From JABJPE01 sp036340215 (GTDB lineage: Bacteria > Pseudomonadota > Gammaproteobacteria > Comchoanobacterales > Comchoanobacteraceae): 17,947 nt of DNA. The stretch is taken from contig JAYYZF010000038.1 of NCBI GenBank assembly GCA_036340215.1, positions 1 through 17,947 on the forward strand, written 5' to 3'. The notes under the pieces are model-generated. The model saw only the letters and a program-made list of their open reading frames with translations. It was not told where the DNA came from and did no database searches. Below are positions 7,437-15,967 of this stretch, in pieces (positions within the stretch are counted from its first letter, which is position 1; every line of letters starts with the position of its first letter). A program made the translations under genes and the position numbers.

Positions 7437-8431
7437 TATATTTCACTTAAAGTAATATTTTTAACTGCCGCAAGTTTAAGGCAAAGCTTGCTTAAAAGAT
7501 GCCATGGTTCATTATTAGTAGCACCTTTTATTGCTTTCTCAATTTCTCTAGCTTGAGATATTGTTTTTATAATTTCTTTGCTAGTGAACTTGTTTCTGTA
7601 CTTATCTAGCCTAACAAGTTTCTTCTTGTTGTAATAATTTTTTTCTCTGTAATTATCATCTAGGCATTCAACTAAGTCATTTAGTATCATGAATAATACA
7701 GTATTTATTTGAGCAGGGTCATGTTGCAGTGATTCCAATATAGTTATAACTAGTTTACTGTCACCGAACGCTATAGGGTCTAGGATATCAAATATTGAGA
7801 ATTTACTCTGTTGAAAAATAATTTTACTTAAGTATTCGCTGCTAATAACTTCTACATCAGAACTTAATTTTATTTTTATTATTGTTTGTTCTAAAGCGTG
7901 TAGATTATTTTGTGTTAGAGAGATTAATTGATGAATTACATCAGAGTTAGCTTTTAACTTATGATTATTTAATCTTGATTTTGTCCAAGCTACCATTTGA
8001 TTTGCTTGGATGGGCCAAACTGTTATTACTACTCCAATATCAGAAAACTTTTTCAGCCATGCAAGTTTTTTTTCAGCTGCAGATAATTTTGGACTTGTTA
8101 TTACTATTATTATGTCTTTGTTTGAGTTGTGCCAAAAATTACTAATTATTTTTAGACCTTTATTTGTTATTTTGTTCTTTTTTAAGGTTATTTTGTAGAG
8201 TTGTTTATTTGTGAACAAGCCTATAGTATTTGTGTTGGTGGCAAATTCCTGCCAGGCTTTATCGCTATCAATATGATAAGTTTTATTTATGTGAAATCCT
8301 TTAAGTTTAGCATTATCACAGATTATCTTTTCTGCTTCTTCTTTCTGCCAAGGTTCATCACCCGAAATAAGGTAGTGGTTATTTAGTTCTTTACTAATAC
8401 TATTTGTAAGCTGTTCAAATTTAAGTTGCAC
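7436..8431 (-). CDS. holA: DNA polymerase III subunit delta
   Basis: HolA is the clamp-loader delta subunit that opens the beta sliding clamp. At 331 residues it has family length. The N-terminus carries YLISGDEPWQKEEAEKII (residues 19-36), matching the conserved L-x-x-G-D-E-P motif. The central part, with VVITVWPIQANQMVAWTKSRL, and the FSIFDILDPIAFGD stretch also fit the family. The start is GTG at 8431, preceded on the same strand by AGAGGT with about six bases between. The overlapping ATG two bases upstream is in another frame. In many relatives lptE lies directly upstream of holA, but here the upstream region is non-coding and holA-nadD form a two-gene unit. Confidence 0.93.
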   Translation of the reverse strand: MQLKFEQLTNSISKELNNHYLISGDEPWQKEEAEKIICDNAKLKGFHINKTYHIDSDKAWQEFATNTNTIGLFTNKQLYKITLKKNKITNKGLKIISNFWHNSNKDIIIVITSPKLSAAEKKLAWLKKFSDIGVVITVWPIQANQMVAWTKSRLNNHKLKANSDVIHQLISLTQNNLHALEQTIIKIKLSSDVEVISSEYLSKIIFQQSKFSIFDILDPIAFGDSKLVITILESLQHDPAQINTVLFMILNDLVECLDDNYREKNYYNKKKLVRLDKYRNKFTSKEIIKTISQAREIEKAIKGATNNEPWHLLSKLCLKLAAVKNITLSEI

Positions 8432-8637
8432 ATCAGACCTCTTATCTAATCTTTACTATAACATGACTTTAAGATATTAGCTAAATATCTTTGTCTTATT
8501 GCTGTTATTAATTCTGTCAAGCATATGTTTTTTAATCTTATTTTTTTTATTAAAAATTGTATTGTAATGTTGCTATTTTTTACTATTATAATGGTATTGG
8601 AAGTGTCACTAAAACTAAAGGAAATTTATAAAAAGAC
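8432..8637. promoter_or_regulatory. Divergent promoter region between holA and the MFS leader
   Basis: This very AT-rich spacer serves genes on both strands. Towards the + strand there is a perfect -10 TATAAT at 8587-8592 with TTGTAA at 8562-8567 (19-nt spacer, longer than ideal). Towards holA, a TATAGT lies about 25 bp from the start codon but lacks a good -35. A near-perfect palindrome (AGATATTAGCTAAATATCT, 8472-8490, one extra base in the centre) could be an operator. All of these are pattern matches only. Confidence 0.45.
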
Positions 8638-8877
8638 ATGAAGTTTACCTCCACTTACAGATATATGCCAGTTACAATTTTTTTGTTTTTTATAAGCGTT
8701 TTATCTCAATATGTAAAAGTTTTACTTTTTTTTATTGATAGATTTTCACAAGATATATGCCTATGTATTTTCAAATTAAAAGTACTTTTAAATAAGGTTT
8801 TTTTAGAAACAAGATGTTTTTTTGTAGATAACTTATATTTGTTTGAGAAACAGCAAATATCATTAATATTTTTTTAG
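8638..8877 (+). CDS. Doubtful 79-codon hydrophobic ORF in the MFS leader
   Basis: The ORF starts at ATG 8638, with AAAGGA at 8618-8623 (14 bases away, too far for a good site). The product is rich in F, L and I and would have one or two hydrophobic segments near residues 10-32. Such composition is also what random AT-rich DNA gives. It ends 13 bp before the transporter ATG. It could be a small membrane protein or a leader ORF, or simply chance. I do not recognise it. Confidence 0.2.
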   Translation: MKFTSTYRYMPVTIFLFFISVLSQYVKVLLFFIDRFSQDICLCIFKLKVLLNKVFLETRCFFVDNLYLFEKQQISLIFF

Positions 8878-8890
8878 AATCAGGGATATT

Positions 8891-10156
8891 ATGAATATAA
8901 AATTTAAGAATGTTAATTTTACTTTATTTAGCTCATATTTTATTTGGTTCATATCTGTTTTATGTTTACTATTTCAGTTTTTATTACAGTTTTCCTCAGG
9001 AATGATGACAAATCAGCTTATGGATACGTTTCATTTAACTGCTGCAAGGGCTGGATTTTTAGCTGGATCATACTACCACATATATGTATTACTTCAGACA
9101 CCAGCAGGATTTTTGACTGACAGATTAGGCCCTAAAAATTTGTTGTCATATGGTTGTATTATTTGTTGTATTGGTTGCTTAACCTTCGCTAGTGCAAAAA
9201 GTTTCTTATTAGCTGAAGTTGGTCGAATAATGATGGGAGGAGGGCTCTCATTTGCTTTTGTTGGGATGGTATTTGTAACAGCTACAGTGCTCCCCGCAAA
9301 TGTATTTTCTTTAATGATGGGAGTTGCTGAGACTTTTGCAATTTTTGGTACTCTTATCTGTGAGTTATATCTTGCCGTTTACTTAGAAACAATAGGTTGG
9401 CGTACATTTATTGCCATATCGGGTTTAGTTGCTTTGTTTTTAAGTTTACTATCATGGTATTTCTTGCCTGGAAATAAGCAGCAGGATAATTCAGAAGAGG
9501 TAGCTAGGCAAAAGTTGTCCTTAAATGAAGTATTCTCTCAGCTAGGCGATTTATTTTTAAATCCTGTAGCATGGGCTAATGGCATTTATGCGGGTTTTAT
9601 GTTTGCAATATTAACAACTTTTCATGGTCTTTGGGCTCAGCCTTTTTTAGTTGAAGCATATCATCTTTCAGAAGTTACTTCTGCTCATTATACTTCTCTT
9701 ATGCTCTTAGGAGCTTTATTTGGTTTTCCAATTTCGGGCTGGATTGGAGGCATAATTTATGAGACAAGGTATCTGTTGTCTGCTTCTTCACTTTTAAATG
9801 CGATTCTCCTTTTTTCAGTATTAAGTTTTACAACAATGTCACACACAGTTTTAGCAGGGATACTAATTTTAATTGGTTTTTTTACAGGCCCCTACATTCT
9901 TTGTTATTCCATTGCTCATAATATAGTACCAGCTGGCTCAAAGAGCACTAGTATTGGTTTTACTAACACTCTTGCCGTAGTTACTGCACCTATGATGCAG
10001 CCATTGGTTGGTTATCTACTAGATGTTATTTCAGGTCCTAAGCATCATACTGTTCTAGATTTTCAATTAGCCCTTGGAGTGATCCCTCTTTGTTTACTCG
10101 TTGGCTCAATTTTGGCTTGCTTTTTACCGACTGCTAAAAAATCTGTAAGAACATAG
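8891..10156 (+). CDS. Major facilitator superfamily transporter
   Basis: This 421-residue inner-membrane protein has about 12 membrane segments. The MFS motif A between helices 2 and 3 is visible as GFLTDRLGPKN at 73-83. A further helix carries GRIMMGGGLSFAFVG. It has an extended middle loop (about residues 193-215, charged and rich in Q and E) between the two six-helix halves, as usual. The substrate cannot be read from sequence. Small MFS carriers of this kind are numerous in Francisella and Legionella, where several are needed for amino acid or nucleoside uptake in the host cell; that role here is inference. ATG 8891 has an AGGGAT ribosome site. Confidence 0.92.
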   Translation: MNIKFKNVNFTLFSSYFIWFISVLCLLFQFLLQFSSGMMTNQLMDTFHLTAARAGFLAGSYYHIYVLLQTPAGFLTDRLGPKNLLSYGCIICCIGCLTFASAKSFLLAEVGRIMMGGGLSFAFVGMVFVTATVLPANVFSLMMGVAETFAIFGTLICELYLAVYLETIGWRTFIAISGLVALFLSLLSWYFLPGNKQQDNSEEVARQKLSLNEVFSQLGDLFLNPVAWANGIYAGFMFAILTTFHGLWAQPFLVEAYHLSEVTSAHYTSLMLLGALFGFPISGWIGGIIYETRYLLSASSLLNAILLFSVLSFTTMSHTVLAGILILIGFFTGPYILCYSIAHNIVPAGSKSTSIGFTNTLAVVTAPMMQPLVGYLLDVISGPKHHTVLDFQLALGVIPLCLLVGSILACFLPTAKKSVRT

Positions 10157-10271
10157 TACTTGATGTCAAGATATTCAACCAAGCCTTTAAGAAATACCTC
10201 ATTTGGAACTGTATATTTGTAGATCCTTTTTAATTCTATATTAGTTATGTTGAATTTAAAGGAGGTATACA
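10157..10271 (+). promoter_or_regulatory. Spacer and strong ribosome site before the large ORFan
   Basis: This 115-bp gap has no convincing terminator and no clear -35/-10 pair. AAAGGAGG at 10259-10266 sits five bases before ATG 10272, the strongest Shine-Dalgarno sequence in the window. That fixes the start of the 1180-codon gene. Confidence 0.6.
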
Positions 10272-13200
10272 ATGTTTTTTCCAAATTACTCAATGGAAAT
10301 TTTATACAAGCTAGATGAGATATCATTAGTAGAGAATAAACAGACCATAAAGGAAATATGTAAAAAGTTAAAGGTTTTATTTAATCCTGGCGAGCTTGAA
10401 AAAAAACCTATCTCACATAGTATTATAGTAAAATCAGAATCACATGAGGAAGATAAGCAGAGTCTATTATCAGGTTTAGACTTAAAAAATAATCCTCAAC
10501 TAAATAGTAGAGCTATTTGTAAACGATTAGGGGATATAAATAATTGGGATCAGGTTTATTTAAATAAAAGCCCAAAATTAAAAAAAACAATTATAAATCA
10601 TGGTCTTTTTGATGGTGTTGAGAGCAGTGATATTGATAATATTATTACGATATATAACAACTTAGCAACAATAATTTTAAAGTTAAAATTAAAGGCACTA
10701 AAGCTAGAACAGCATGAGGAAGATAGTAAAAATATTAGGAGTGCCATTTTACTTTTAAGCTCTTTATGCACCAAATTAAAGGTCTTTCGTGGACATTTAG
10801 TTGAGAATATGCTCAATAGGTTAGAAATAATAGCAAAGTATGGTTTTATTAAAAATCCTATATCATATGATTTATTACAGAGCGAGACGCAACAAGCTAG
10901 ATTTAATTTTGAGCTTGCTTATGAATTTGATAACTCCTGGAATAATGATAAATTTAATCAATATTACGAATTTGTTCTGAAAAGCTTATCCTATAGTCAT
11001 AAGTTTAAGTTAGCTAAAATTAATTGGGGTTTTGGTAAGGTTGTCTTGAGGGATGATGGCTCTCTTATTCTTTACCCAGAAATATTTAAAAAAGGGGAGT
11101 TATTACTGTCTAAACCTTGGTTTAGTTTTATTTTCAAAGGGAAGATGTTGGTATATGGCTTATTTTCTAATCCGTATAAACATATATCAATGCTCTCAAA
11201 AGTCAAAAGGGCGCTATCTCTATGTGAAAATTTAGATATCCATAATTATCAGGAAGTAAATACTACTGAAATAGTAAATATGATCGCTGCAATAAAGCTA
11301 TTGGAGAAAGAGGGTGATTATATTGAAAATGAAAAAAACAAGCTCTGGAGTTATTGGAATAGTTATGCATATGGTATATGCTCACGCTGGCAGGATTACC
11401 TTTATGAGAAAAAAATTAAACTGATTCAACATATTATGTTTATTACAAAAGCATATATTAATGATTATCTCAATAAAGGCGAGCATTCATTAAGTCCAAT
11501 TATTACTGCTGTCCCTATATTATTAAGCAGTAGTTATTTAATTGACATTGATACTGAGTCAGAAATAAAGCAAGATTTAGCAAAAGCTATTGCTAAAAAA
11601 ATAGTCTCAGCTATTTTATGTTTCAATTACAGCTCTAAAAAAGCGTTTGCTGCTCTGCAGACTTTATTTCAAGGTGATATGGCCAAGCTTCTGCAAAAGA
11701 TTCTTGGTGCTAAATATTTTTGTATTTTTTCAGGTATTATTGATAGCATATCTCCAGACTATAGAGGTGATTTGACAAGTATTAGGAAAGTAATAAATGA
11801 TTTTGTCAAGAATATTGAAGTTCTTGATCTTGTTCAATCTCAAATTCAATCTCAAGCAATAGCAGATATCTCTGCAGTTGAGGCAGAATCTTTACTAACT
11901 AATGCTATTTCAGTTTTAAAAGGTTTTTCTAAAAAACAAAATGAAAATATTTATGATATCAATAATATTGATAAATATCCCAATATTATAAGCTTGTTAA
12001 AATCTTTAAAATCGAGTGATGTTAAGAAAGTATTAGCTGTAGTTTCCAGTATGGGTTATAAGTATAATTTGAGTTTAGAGCTAGCCAGATGTCCTTATTT
12101 ATTCAATTACATAAAGACAGCTGTCAGCGAATTTTTCTCTAATTTAGATGTTTTTAATCCAGGCCTTATTGATCTAGTTATTGATTTTGCTGAAGAAAGT
12201 TATTGTTTGGAGTATGGTTTACAATTAGCAAAGCATAAACTCAAGTCTGGTGAGAGTTTTCATAAGGTAATACACAATAGTTTTGTAGAAAAAATACGCA
12301 AGATAAATGTGAACTTGGCATCGAGCATTGTAACCTCTATAGAAGAGTTATGCTTAGATTTACTAAAAGTCTATGCTGATAATAATGATTTAGAAGCAAT
12401 AAATTTCCATTTGGGCTCCTTTGCGGATATTAAAAGTAGTTTTAAAGGCAAAGGTCTGCAAAATTTTCTACATCAAATTATTGCATCTGGTTGGAGTAAA
12501 AGTAGAGAAAAAATTGTTCTAAGTCTTTCTGAAACTAAGCAGCGCGAACTTTTTTTAAGAAATACTTTAGAAAATTTACTACTTACTGATATGAATGAAG
12601 AAGTATATAAGTCATGTGTGGCTAGTTTGCTCACTATACTTGACTCAGCCAATGGTGAATCGTGTTTTGGTGCAGATAATATTGCAAAATTAAGCTTGAT
12701 AAATATTTTAAACGCGATACTTGATAGTGAGATTATAAGTATACAGAAGCTTGATTTGCTAAGTTCTATCCTAAAAAATGATAAATTTTGTGATTTTTAT
12801 GAGCTTAATGAATATAAGCAAACATGGAAAACTAAAGTTGATAGTTTGACTTTAGTTTTGAGGATTAAGGATAGAATAGTAGAGGTAAGTAATAAACCAA
12901 ATTTACTAAAATGTTCAGAGGATCTCTTAGATGAGTTAATAACAGACCTTATCGCGCAAAAAAATCAAAGTTATTCTAATATTTCAACCACTGGCGTCTC
13001 TGATAAATTAGTGGATGTGATCTGGCAAGACATGTCGAACTTAATAAAGAGTAACATGCTTAGTGGAAATATAGGCATGTTAGACTCTTATGAGAGTAAG
13101 TTGCTAAGGCTGAAAAAGTTAGAATATCAAGATGGCCTAGCTCTTGATCTGATAGATTTTATGTTGTGGCTTATTCGGCATAGATCCTATATTTCAGCTA

Positions 13201-13814
13201 CACCTCTAAGGGTTTATAACCAAATTAGTATTGATGCTAAAGTATCAAGCTGGCTCAATAGTATGAGCACCTATCTCTTTAATATTGGTTGTTTTCACGA
13301 AAGTTTGGCAGCAGATTTTGAGGTTAGATTAAGAAAATTAAATTATAGTAAGGATTTACGTTGTATTATTTCGATTTGGAAATCTCAAAGAAATAATATT
13401 GAAGAAATATGTGATCCTTTTGTAATCGATACTGAGCAAGCACTAAGTATGGACAATATTACTGATGTAGTAGTCCAAGATCATGTGTTTGAGATATTAT
13501 ACAGACAGATTGAGGCAGAATATCATAGATTTAATGATAAAGCACAGGGCGAGGCCTTATCTGCGCAAGATATCCATAGCTTAAGAATATACCTTGATAA
13601 CTTATTGCTTGTAGCTGATTCAAAAGATGAGAGCTTTAAATTAAAAGTATCATCCCTCATACAAAATATACGTAGTACATTATCTAAAACAGTTTCTACC
13701 AAACTTAAAGTGGCTAAGATCTCATCACTTAATCAACATGCAACACTATTTAATAATCAACCAAAACATAAGGAGTTACTATGCAACAACATACAAATGA
13801 AGAACTCGTACTAG
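10272..13814 (+). CDS. Large uncharacterised helical protein, 1180 residues
   Basis: I do not recognise this protein. It starts at ATG 10272 behind AAAGGAGG. It has no signal peptide, no clear membrane segment and no nucleotide-binding or catalytic motif that I can see. Apart from a short beta-like stretch around residues 247-300 (NWGFGKVVLRDDGSLILYPE and onward to FIFKGKMLVYGLF), the composition is strongly helical (L, K, I, S, E, N), with repeated leucine-rich stretches suggesting a long solenoid or scaffold. A QSQIQSQ micro-repeat lies near residue 520. The 3' end overlaps the next gene by 34 bp in another frame, and the overlap contains that gene's ribosome site, so the two products are almost certainly made together. 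Codon use is the same AT-rich style as its neighbours, with no sign of recent transfer. It is real by length, ribosome site and linkage; function unknown. Confidence 0.9.
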   Translation: MFFPNYSMEILYKLDEISLVENKQTIKEICKKLKVLFNPGELEKKPISHSIIVKSESHEEDKQSLLSGLDLKNNPQLNSRAICKRLGDINNWDQVYLNKSPKLKKTIINHGLFDGVESSDIDNIITIYNNLATIILKLKLKALKLEQHEEDSKNIRSAILLLSSLCTKLKVFRGHLVENMLNRLEIIAKYGFIKNPISYDLLQSETQQARFNFELAYEFDNSWNNDKFNQYYEFVLKSLSYSHKFKLAKINWGFGKVVLRDDGSLILYPEIFKKGELLLSKPWFSFIFKGKMLVYGLFSNPYKHISMLSKVKRALSLCENLDIHNYQEVNTTEIVNMIAAIKLLEKEGDYIENEKNKLWSYWNSYAYGICSRWQDYLYEKKIKLIQHIMFITKAYINDYLNKGEHSLSPIITAVPILLSSSYLIDIDTESEIKQDLAKAIAKKIVSAILCFNYSSKKAFAALQTLFQGDMAKLLQKILGAKYFCIFSGIIDSISPDYRGDLTSIRKVINDFVKNIEVLDLVQSQIQSQAIADISAVEAESLLTNAISVLKGFSKKQNENIYDINNIDKYPNIISLLKSLKSSDVKKVLAVVSSMGYKYNLSLELARCPYLFNYIKTAVSEFFSNLDVFNPGLIDLVIDFAEESYCLEYGLQLAKHKLKSGESFHKVIHNSFVEKIRKINVNLASSIVTSIEELCLDLLKVYADNNDLEAINFHLGSFADIKSSFKGKGLQNFLHQIIASGWSKSREKIVLSLSETKQRELFLRNTLENLLLTDMNEEVYKSCVASLLTILDSANGESCFGADNIAKLSLINILNAILDSEIISIQKLDLLSSILKNDKFCDFYELNEYKQTWKTKVDSLTLVLRIKDRIVEVSNKPNLLKCSEDLLDELITDLIAQKNQSYSNISTTGVSDKLVDVIWQDMSNLIKSNMLSGNIGMLDSYESKLLRLKKLEYQDGLALDLIDFMLWLIRHRSYISATPLRVYNQISIDAKVSSWLNSMSTYLFNIGCFHESLAADFEVRLRKLNYSKDLRCIISIWKSQRNNIEEICDPFVIDTEQALSMDNITDVVVQDHVFEILYRQIEAEYHRFNDKAQGEALSAQDIHSLRIYLDNLLLVADSKDESFKLKVSSLIQNIRSTLSKTVSTKLKVAKISSLNQHATLFNNQPKHKELLCNNIQMKNSY

Positions 13815-14629
13815 ATATGAATGAAAGTTATCATAATAACTTACGCACTGGTCTAGATATGCTAGAGCAAGAGTATGCATTACGCCACATTGACATGCCA
13901 CAGTCAGTTACTGCAAATATAAATACTCTTCGTAATATAATAAATTCCACAGTAAATCGTGATATCCTAGAATTAAGATTTAAAAGAGCACTAGCCAATA
14001 TGGGAACTTGGCAAGAATTTTTTGTAATATTTGGATTCAATGAGTTAGCAATTAAGTCTTATATGAATGTTATTCTCACAAGCATTAGTAAGGATACCTT
14101 AATTGCAAATTTAATAGCACAGAGGCATGAGCTTACGCAGCAGTTGAAATTATTGAATGAGAAAAATGCAAATAATCTAAGTGAAATTACAAAGCAAAAC
14201 AAAAGAGAGCTTGCTGCGTTGCGGCGTGAATTTAACAATGATCGTCGTACTTTGGAGCGGTCATTAGCAAATTCTAACCAAGAAATTAGAGTGTTAAAGC
14301 AAGAACTATCGCGTGTTTATACTAATGTTGTCAGTACAACAAATAAGAAAATTTCAGACTTAACTGCACAGAGTTCGGCTCAGATGCAGCAAATTGCAAT
14401 TTTACAGTCAGAGCTAATTAAGGAAAAAAACAGTGGCACAAAAAATACAGGGCATAAAGTAGATATTTTGAGTGCTGATACAAAAGTGTATAAGGCTAAG
14501 ACTGGAACTGATGCTAAGGAAAAACTAACTCCAAAGAGTGTTGCTAAGCAAGAAGTTCTCGGCGTGCATATTATTGCAAATTGTTCGGAGCGTAATAAGC
14601 CAAGTGCTAAAGAAGTAGTTAAGATTTAA
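13781..14629 (+). CDS. Uncharacterised coiled-coil protein, 282 residues
   Basis: I do not recognise this protein. Its ATG 13781 lies inside the 3' end of the large gene (34-bp overlap) with AAGGAG five or six bases upstream, a classic translational-coupling layout. Residues 1-105 are predicted helical, with TWQEFFVIFGFNELAIKSYM near 76-95. Residues ~106-215 form a long coiled coil rich in Q, L, E, N and R (RELAALRREFNNDRRTLERS and neighbours). The C-terminal tail (~216-282) is lysine-rich and probably disordered. There is no signal peptide. By linkage it is likely a partner of the 1180-residue protein. A structural or adaptor role is inference. Confidence 0.88.
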   Translation: MQQHTNEELVLDMNESYHNNLRTGLDMLEQEYALRHIDMPQSVTANINTLRNIINSTVNRDILELRFKRALANMGTWQEFFVIFGFNELAIKSYMNVILTSISKDTLIANLIAQRHELTQQLKLLNEKNANNLSEITKQNKRELAALRREFNNDRRTLERSLANSNQEIRVLKQELSRVYTNVVSTTNKKISDLTAQSSAQMQQIAILQSELIKEKNSGTKNTGHKVDILSADTKVYKAKTGTDAKEKLTPKSVAKQEVLGVHIIANCSERNKPSAKEVVKI

Positions 14630-14653
14630 TAAAGTGCAAAAGGCAGGTGTGCA

Positions 14654-14926
14654 ATGATAGATTCATTAAGTTTATTCTTATTTATTTTATTAGTAATCAT
14701 TATATTCAGATCATATGTTTCTAAGGTTTTCTTCTCATTTTATACTAAATGTAACTCTTACTTTTCTGATCTAACTAAAGAGATAGGAGCAGAAAAGCCT
14801 ATAGCAAGTGATCATAATGCTTTAATGAGAATAGATGAAGATATTAAGAATCTTGGGATTGCATCTGATGATATCGCCGAGATAGAGTTTGAGCATAAAC
14901 TTGAGGAAACTTTTTTAAGTTTATGA
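14654..14926 (+). CDS. Small single-pass membrane protein, 90 residues
   Basis: ATG 14654 lies 24 bp after the coiled-coil gene, with GGCAGG about 10 bases upstream. Residues ~5-19 are one hydrophobic segment (LSLFLFILLVIIIF), followed by basic residues (R19, K24), giving a likely N-out, C-in orientation. The rest (~35-90) is acidic and soluble, ending IEFEHKLEETFLSL. I recognise no family. As the third gene of the cluster it is a natural membrane anchor for the two larger cytosolic products, but this is inference from linkage and topology only. Confidence 0.82.
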   Translation: MIDSLSLFLFILLVIIIFRSYVSKVFFSFYTKCNSYFSDLTKEIGAEKPIASDHNALMRIDEDIKNLGIASDDIAEIEFEHKLEETFLSL

Positions 14927-15069
14927 GACGCAGAGTATATTACATACAAGTATGTGATTGTTTTTGCTATTTATGTGTATCTTAGGAGGAAAACTAGTTT
15001 TTTTATATTATTTAAAGTTCTTAACTTACTTTATTTAATATCTTGGTATTGTGTAGGCATGATTTAGAA
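14927..15069. other. Non-coding gap after the three-gene cluster
   Basis: There is no ORF of note. A weak inverted repeat (ACATACAAGTATGT, 14943-14956) followed by TGTTTTTG could be a poor terminator for the + strand cluster. An isolated AGGAGG at 14984-14989 has no start codon at a useful distance. Confidence 0.4.
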
Positions 15070-15097
15070 GTTACTGCCTTTTGGGAAAGGCAGTAAC
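15070..15097. terminator. Perfect 12-bp hairpin past the first outer-membrane gene
   Basis: GTTACTGCCTTT (15070-15081), loop TGGG, then AAAGGCAGTAAC (15086-15097). The stem is perfect, and it starts 11 bases past the stop codon of the - strand gene. Neither side has a strong uninterrupted T run (the + strand side has TGTTTTGC, then ATTTTT further on). It may terminate - strand transcription, possibly in both directions, or protect a 3' end. Confidence 0.65.
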
Positions 15098-15108
15098 AAA
15101 TGTTTTGC

Positions 15109-15858
15109 TTAAATTTTTACATCTAATCTAAAAAATCCCAAGTTTTCTTGAGCATCAGCGGCTGCACTAGGGTTATCAAAATGAGAGAAACCTACCTTGA
15201 GGGTGGTGTTTTCTGAGATTGGGCTTGTTAATGATATTTCGGATTTATCAAGATCATCGCCATTCCAGTTTTTTATCATTTCATGACTGAGTCCAATTGA
15301 TAATTTATCACTTGGCATATATTGTAGTGATATAGTTGTGCTATTACTGTACAAATCATCGCCATCACGCCAAAGTATTTCTGCCTTATAATTATTTAAA
15401 TAGGTATCTGTTCTATACCTAAAATAAGCACCATTCTTTGGTAATACTTGGTAATCAGAACCAGAAGACTCACCTGGATTAAGGTTACCATAAACTTTTC
15501 GATAACCAATGCTTATATCACCTTTTTTGTCTAGCAAATATATAGCGCCTACTGACACAGCTTCTAAAGTAACCGTTTGAAAGTAAGTAGTTAGATGTAG
15601 GTCGGTTTGTATATTTTTTAAATTTCCTAATTTATTATGGGCCTCAAATTCAACAAAAGCACCTATATCCCAGGAATTTTCGGTATTATCACTATTGGTA
15701 GTAGTAACAGGAACTACTCCAGTTGATATGTAGTACATATCCATAGACATGTTTTCATGCTTTGTTGTTTTTTTCGTCGCTTCATATCCATATGCTATGC
15801 TTGAAGAGATTGAGGCTAGTAGTAAGCTACTTACTATTTTCTTTAGTTTGTTGTCCAT
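15109..15858 (-). CDS. Putative outer-membrane beta-strand protein, copy A
   Basis: The product has 249 residues. The N-terminal signal peptide has a KLKK basic start, the hydrophobic core SSLLLASISSSIAYG and probable cleavage near AYG-YE (residues 22-26). The mature part alternates polar and hydrophobic residues in strands with short turns such as WRDGDDLYSNSTT, KNWNGDDLDK and ISIGYRK, suggesting a small beta-barrel. The C-terminus (FFRLDVKI) lacks the aromatic last residue common in barrel proteins. It is a paralogue of the gene at 16261-16980: the signal peptides are nearly identical and motifs such as AEILW-x-DGD-x-LYS are shared. The ATG at 15858 has ACGGAG seven bases upstream. It has its own promoter. 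I cannot name the family. Confidence 0.85.
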   Translation of the reverse strand: MDNKLKKIVSSLLLASISSSIAYGYEATKKTTKHENMSMDMYYISTGVVPVTTTNSDNTENSWDIGAFVEFEAHNKLGNLKNIQTDLHLTTYFQTVTLEAVSVGAIYLLDKKGDISIGYRKVYGNLNPGESSGSDYQVLPKNGAYFRYRTDTYLNNYKAEILWRDGDDLYSNSTTISLQYMPSDKLSIGLSHEMIKNWNGDDLDKSEISLTSPISENTTLKVGFSHFDNPSAAADAQENLGFFRLDVKI

Positions 15859-15967
15859 TAGAAACTCCGTTTATTAATCCTAACTCTCTAATACTAGTTG
15901 CTTACTATCCCTTTGTCCACTTGCTAATAAGAAAAATTCCAAAGGTATTTGAGCTTAGTTTTTAGAA
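15859..15967 (-). promoter_or_regulatory. Promoter and leader of copy A
   Basis: Reading along the - strand, TGGACA (15914-15919) and TAGTAT (15891-15896) are separated by exactly 17 nt. The same hexamers and spacing occur upstream of copy B. A 17-bp block identical between copies (15942-15958) lies upstream of the -35 and may be a regulator site. The ribosome site ACGGAG precedes the ATG at 15858. Confidence 0.65.

Noticed and set aside
10063..10326. 87-codon - strand frame spanning the end of the MFS gene
   Set aside because: It overlaps two supported + strand genes and the strong ribosome site at 10259-10266. The product is not protein-like.
14984..14989. Isolated AGGAGG as a ribosome site for a hidden small gene
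   Set aside because: No ATG, GTG or TTG follows at a workable distance.
15762..15965. 67-codon + strand frame across copy A promoter
   Set aside because: It is antisense to the signal peptide and promoter of copy A, and a shadow of that conserved block.
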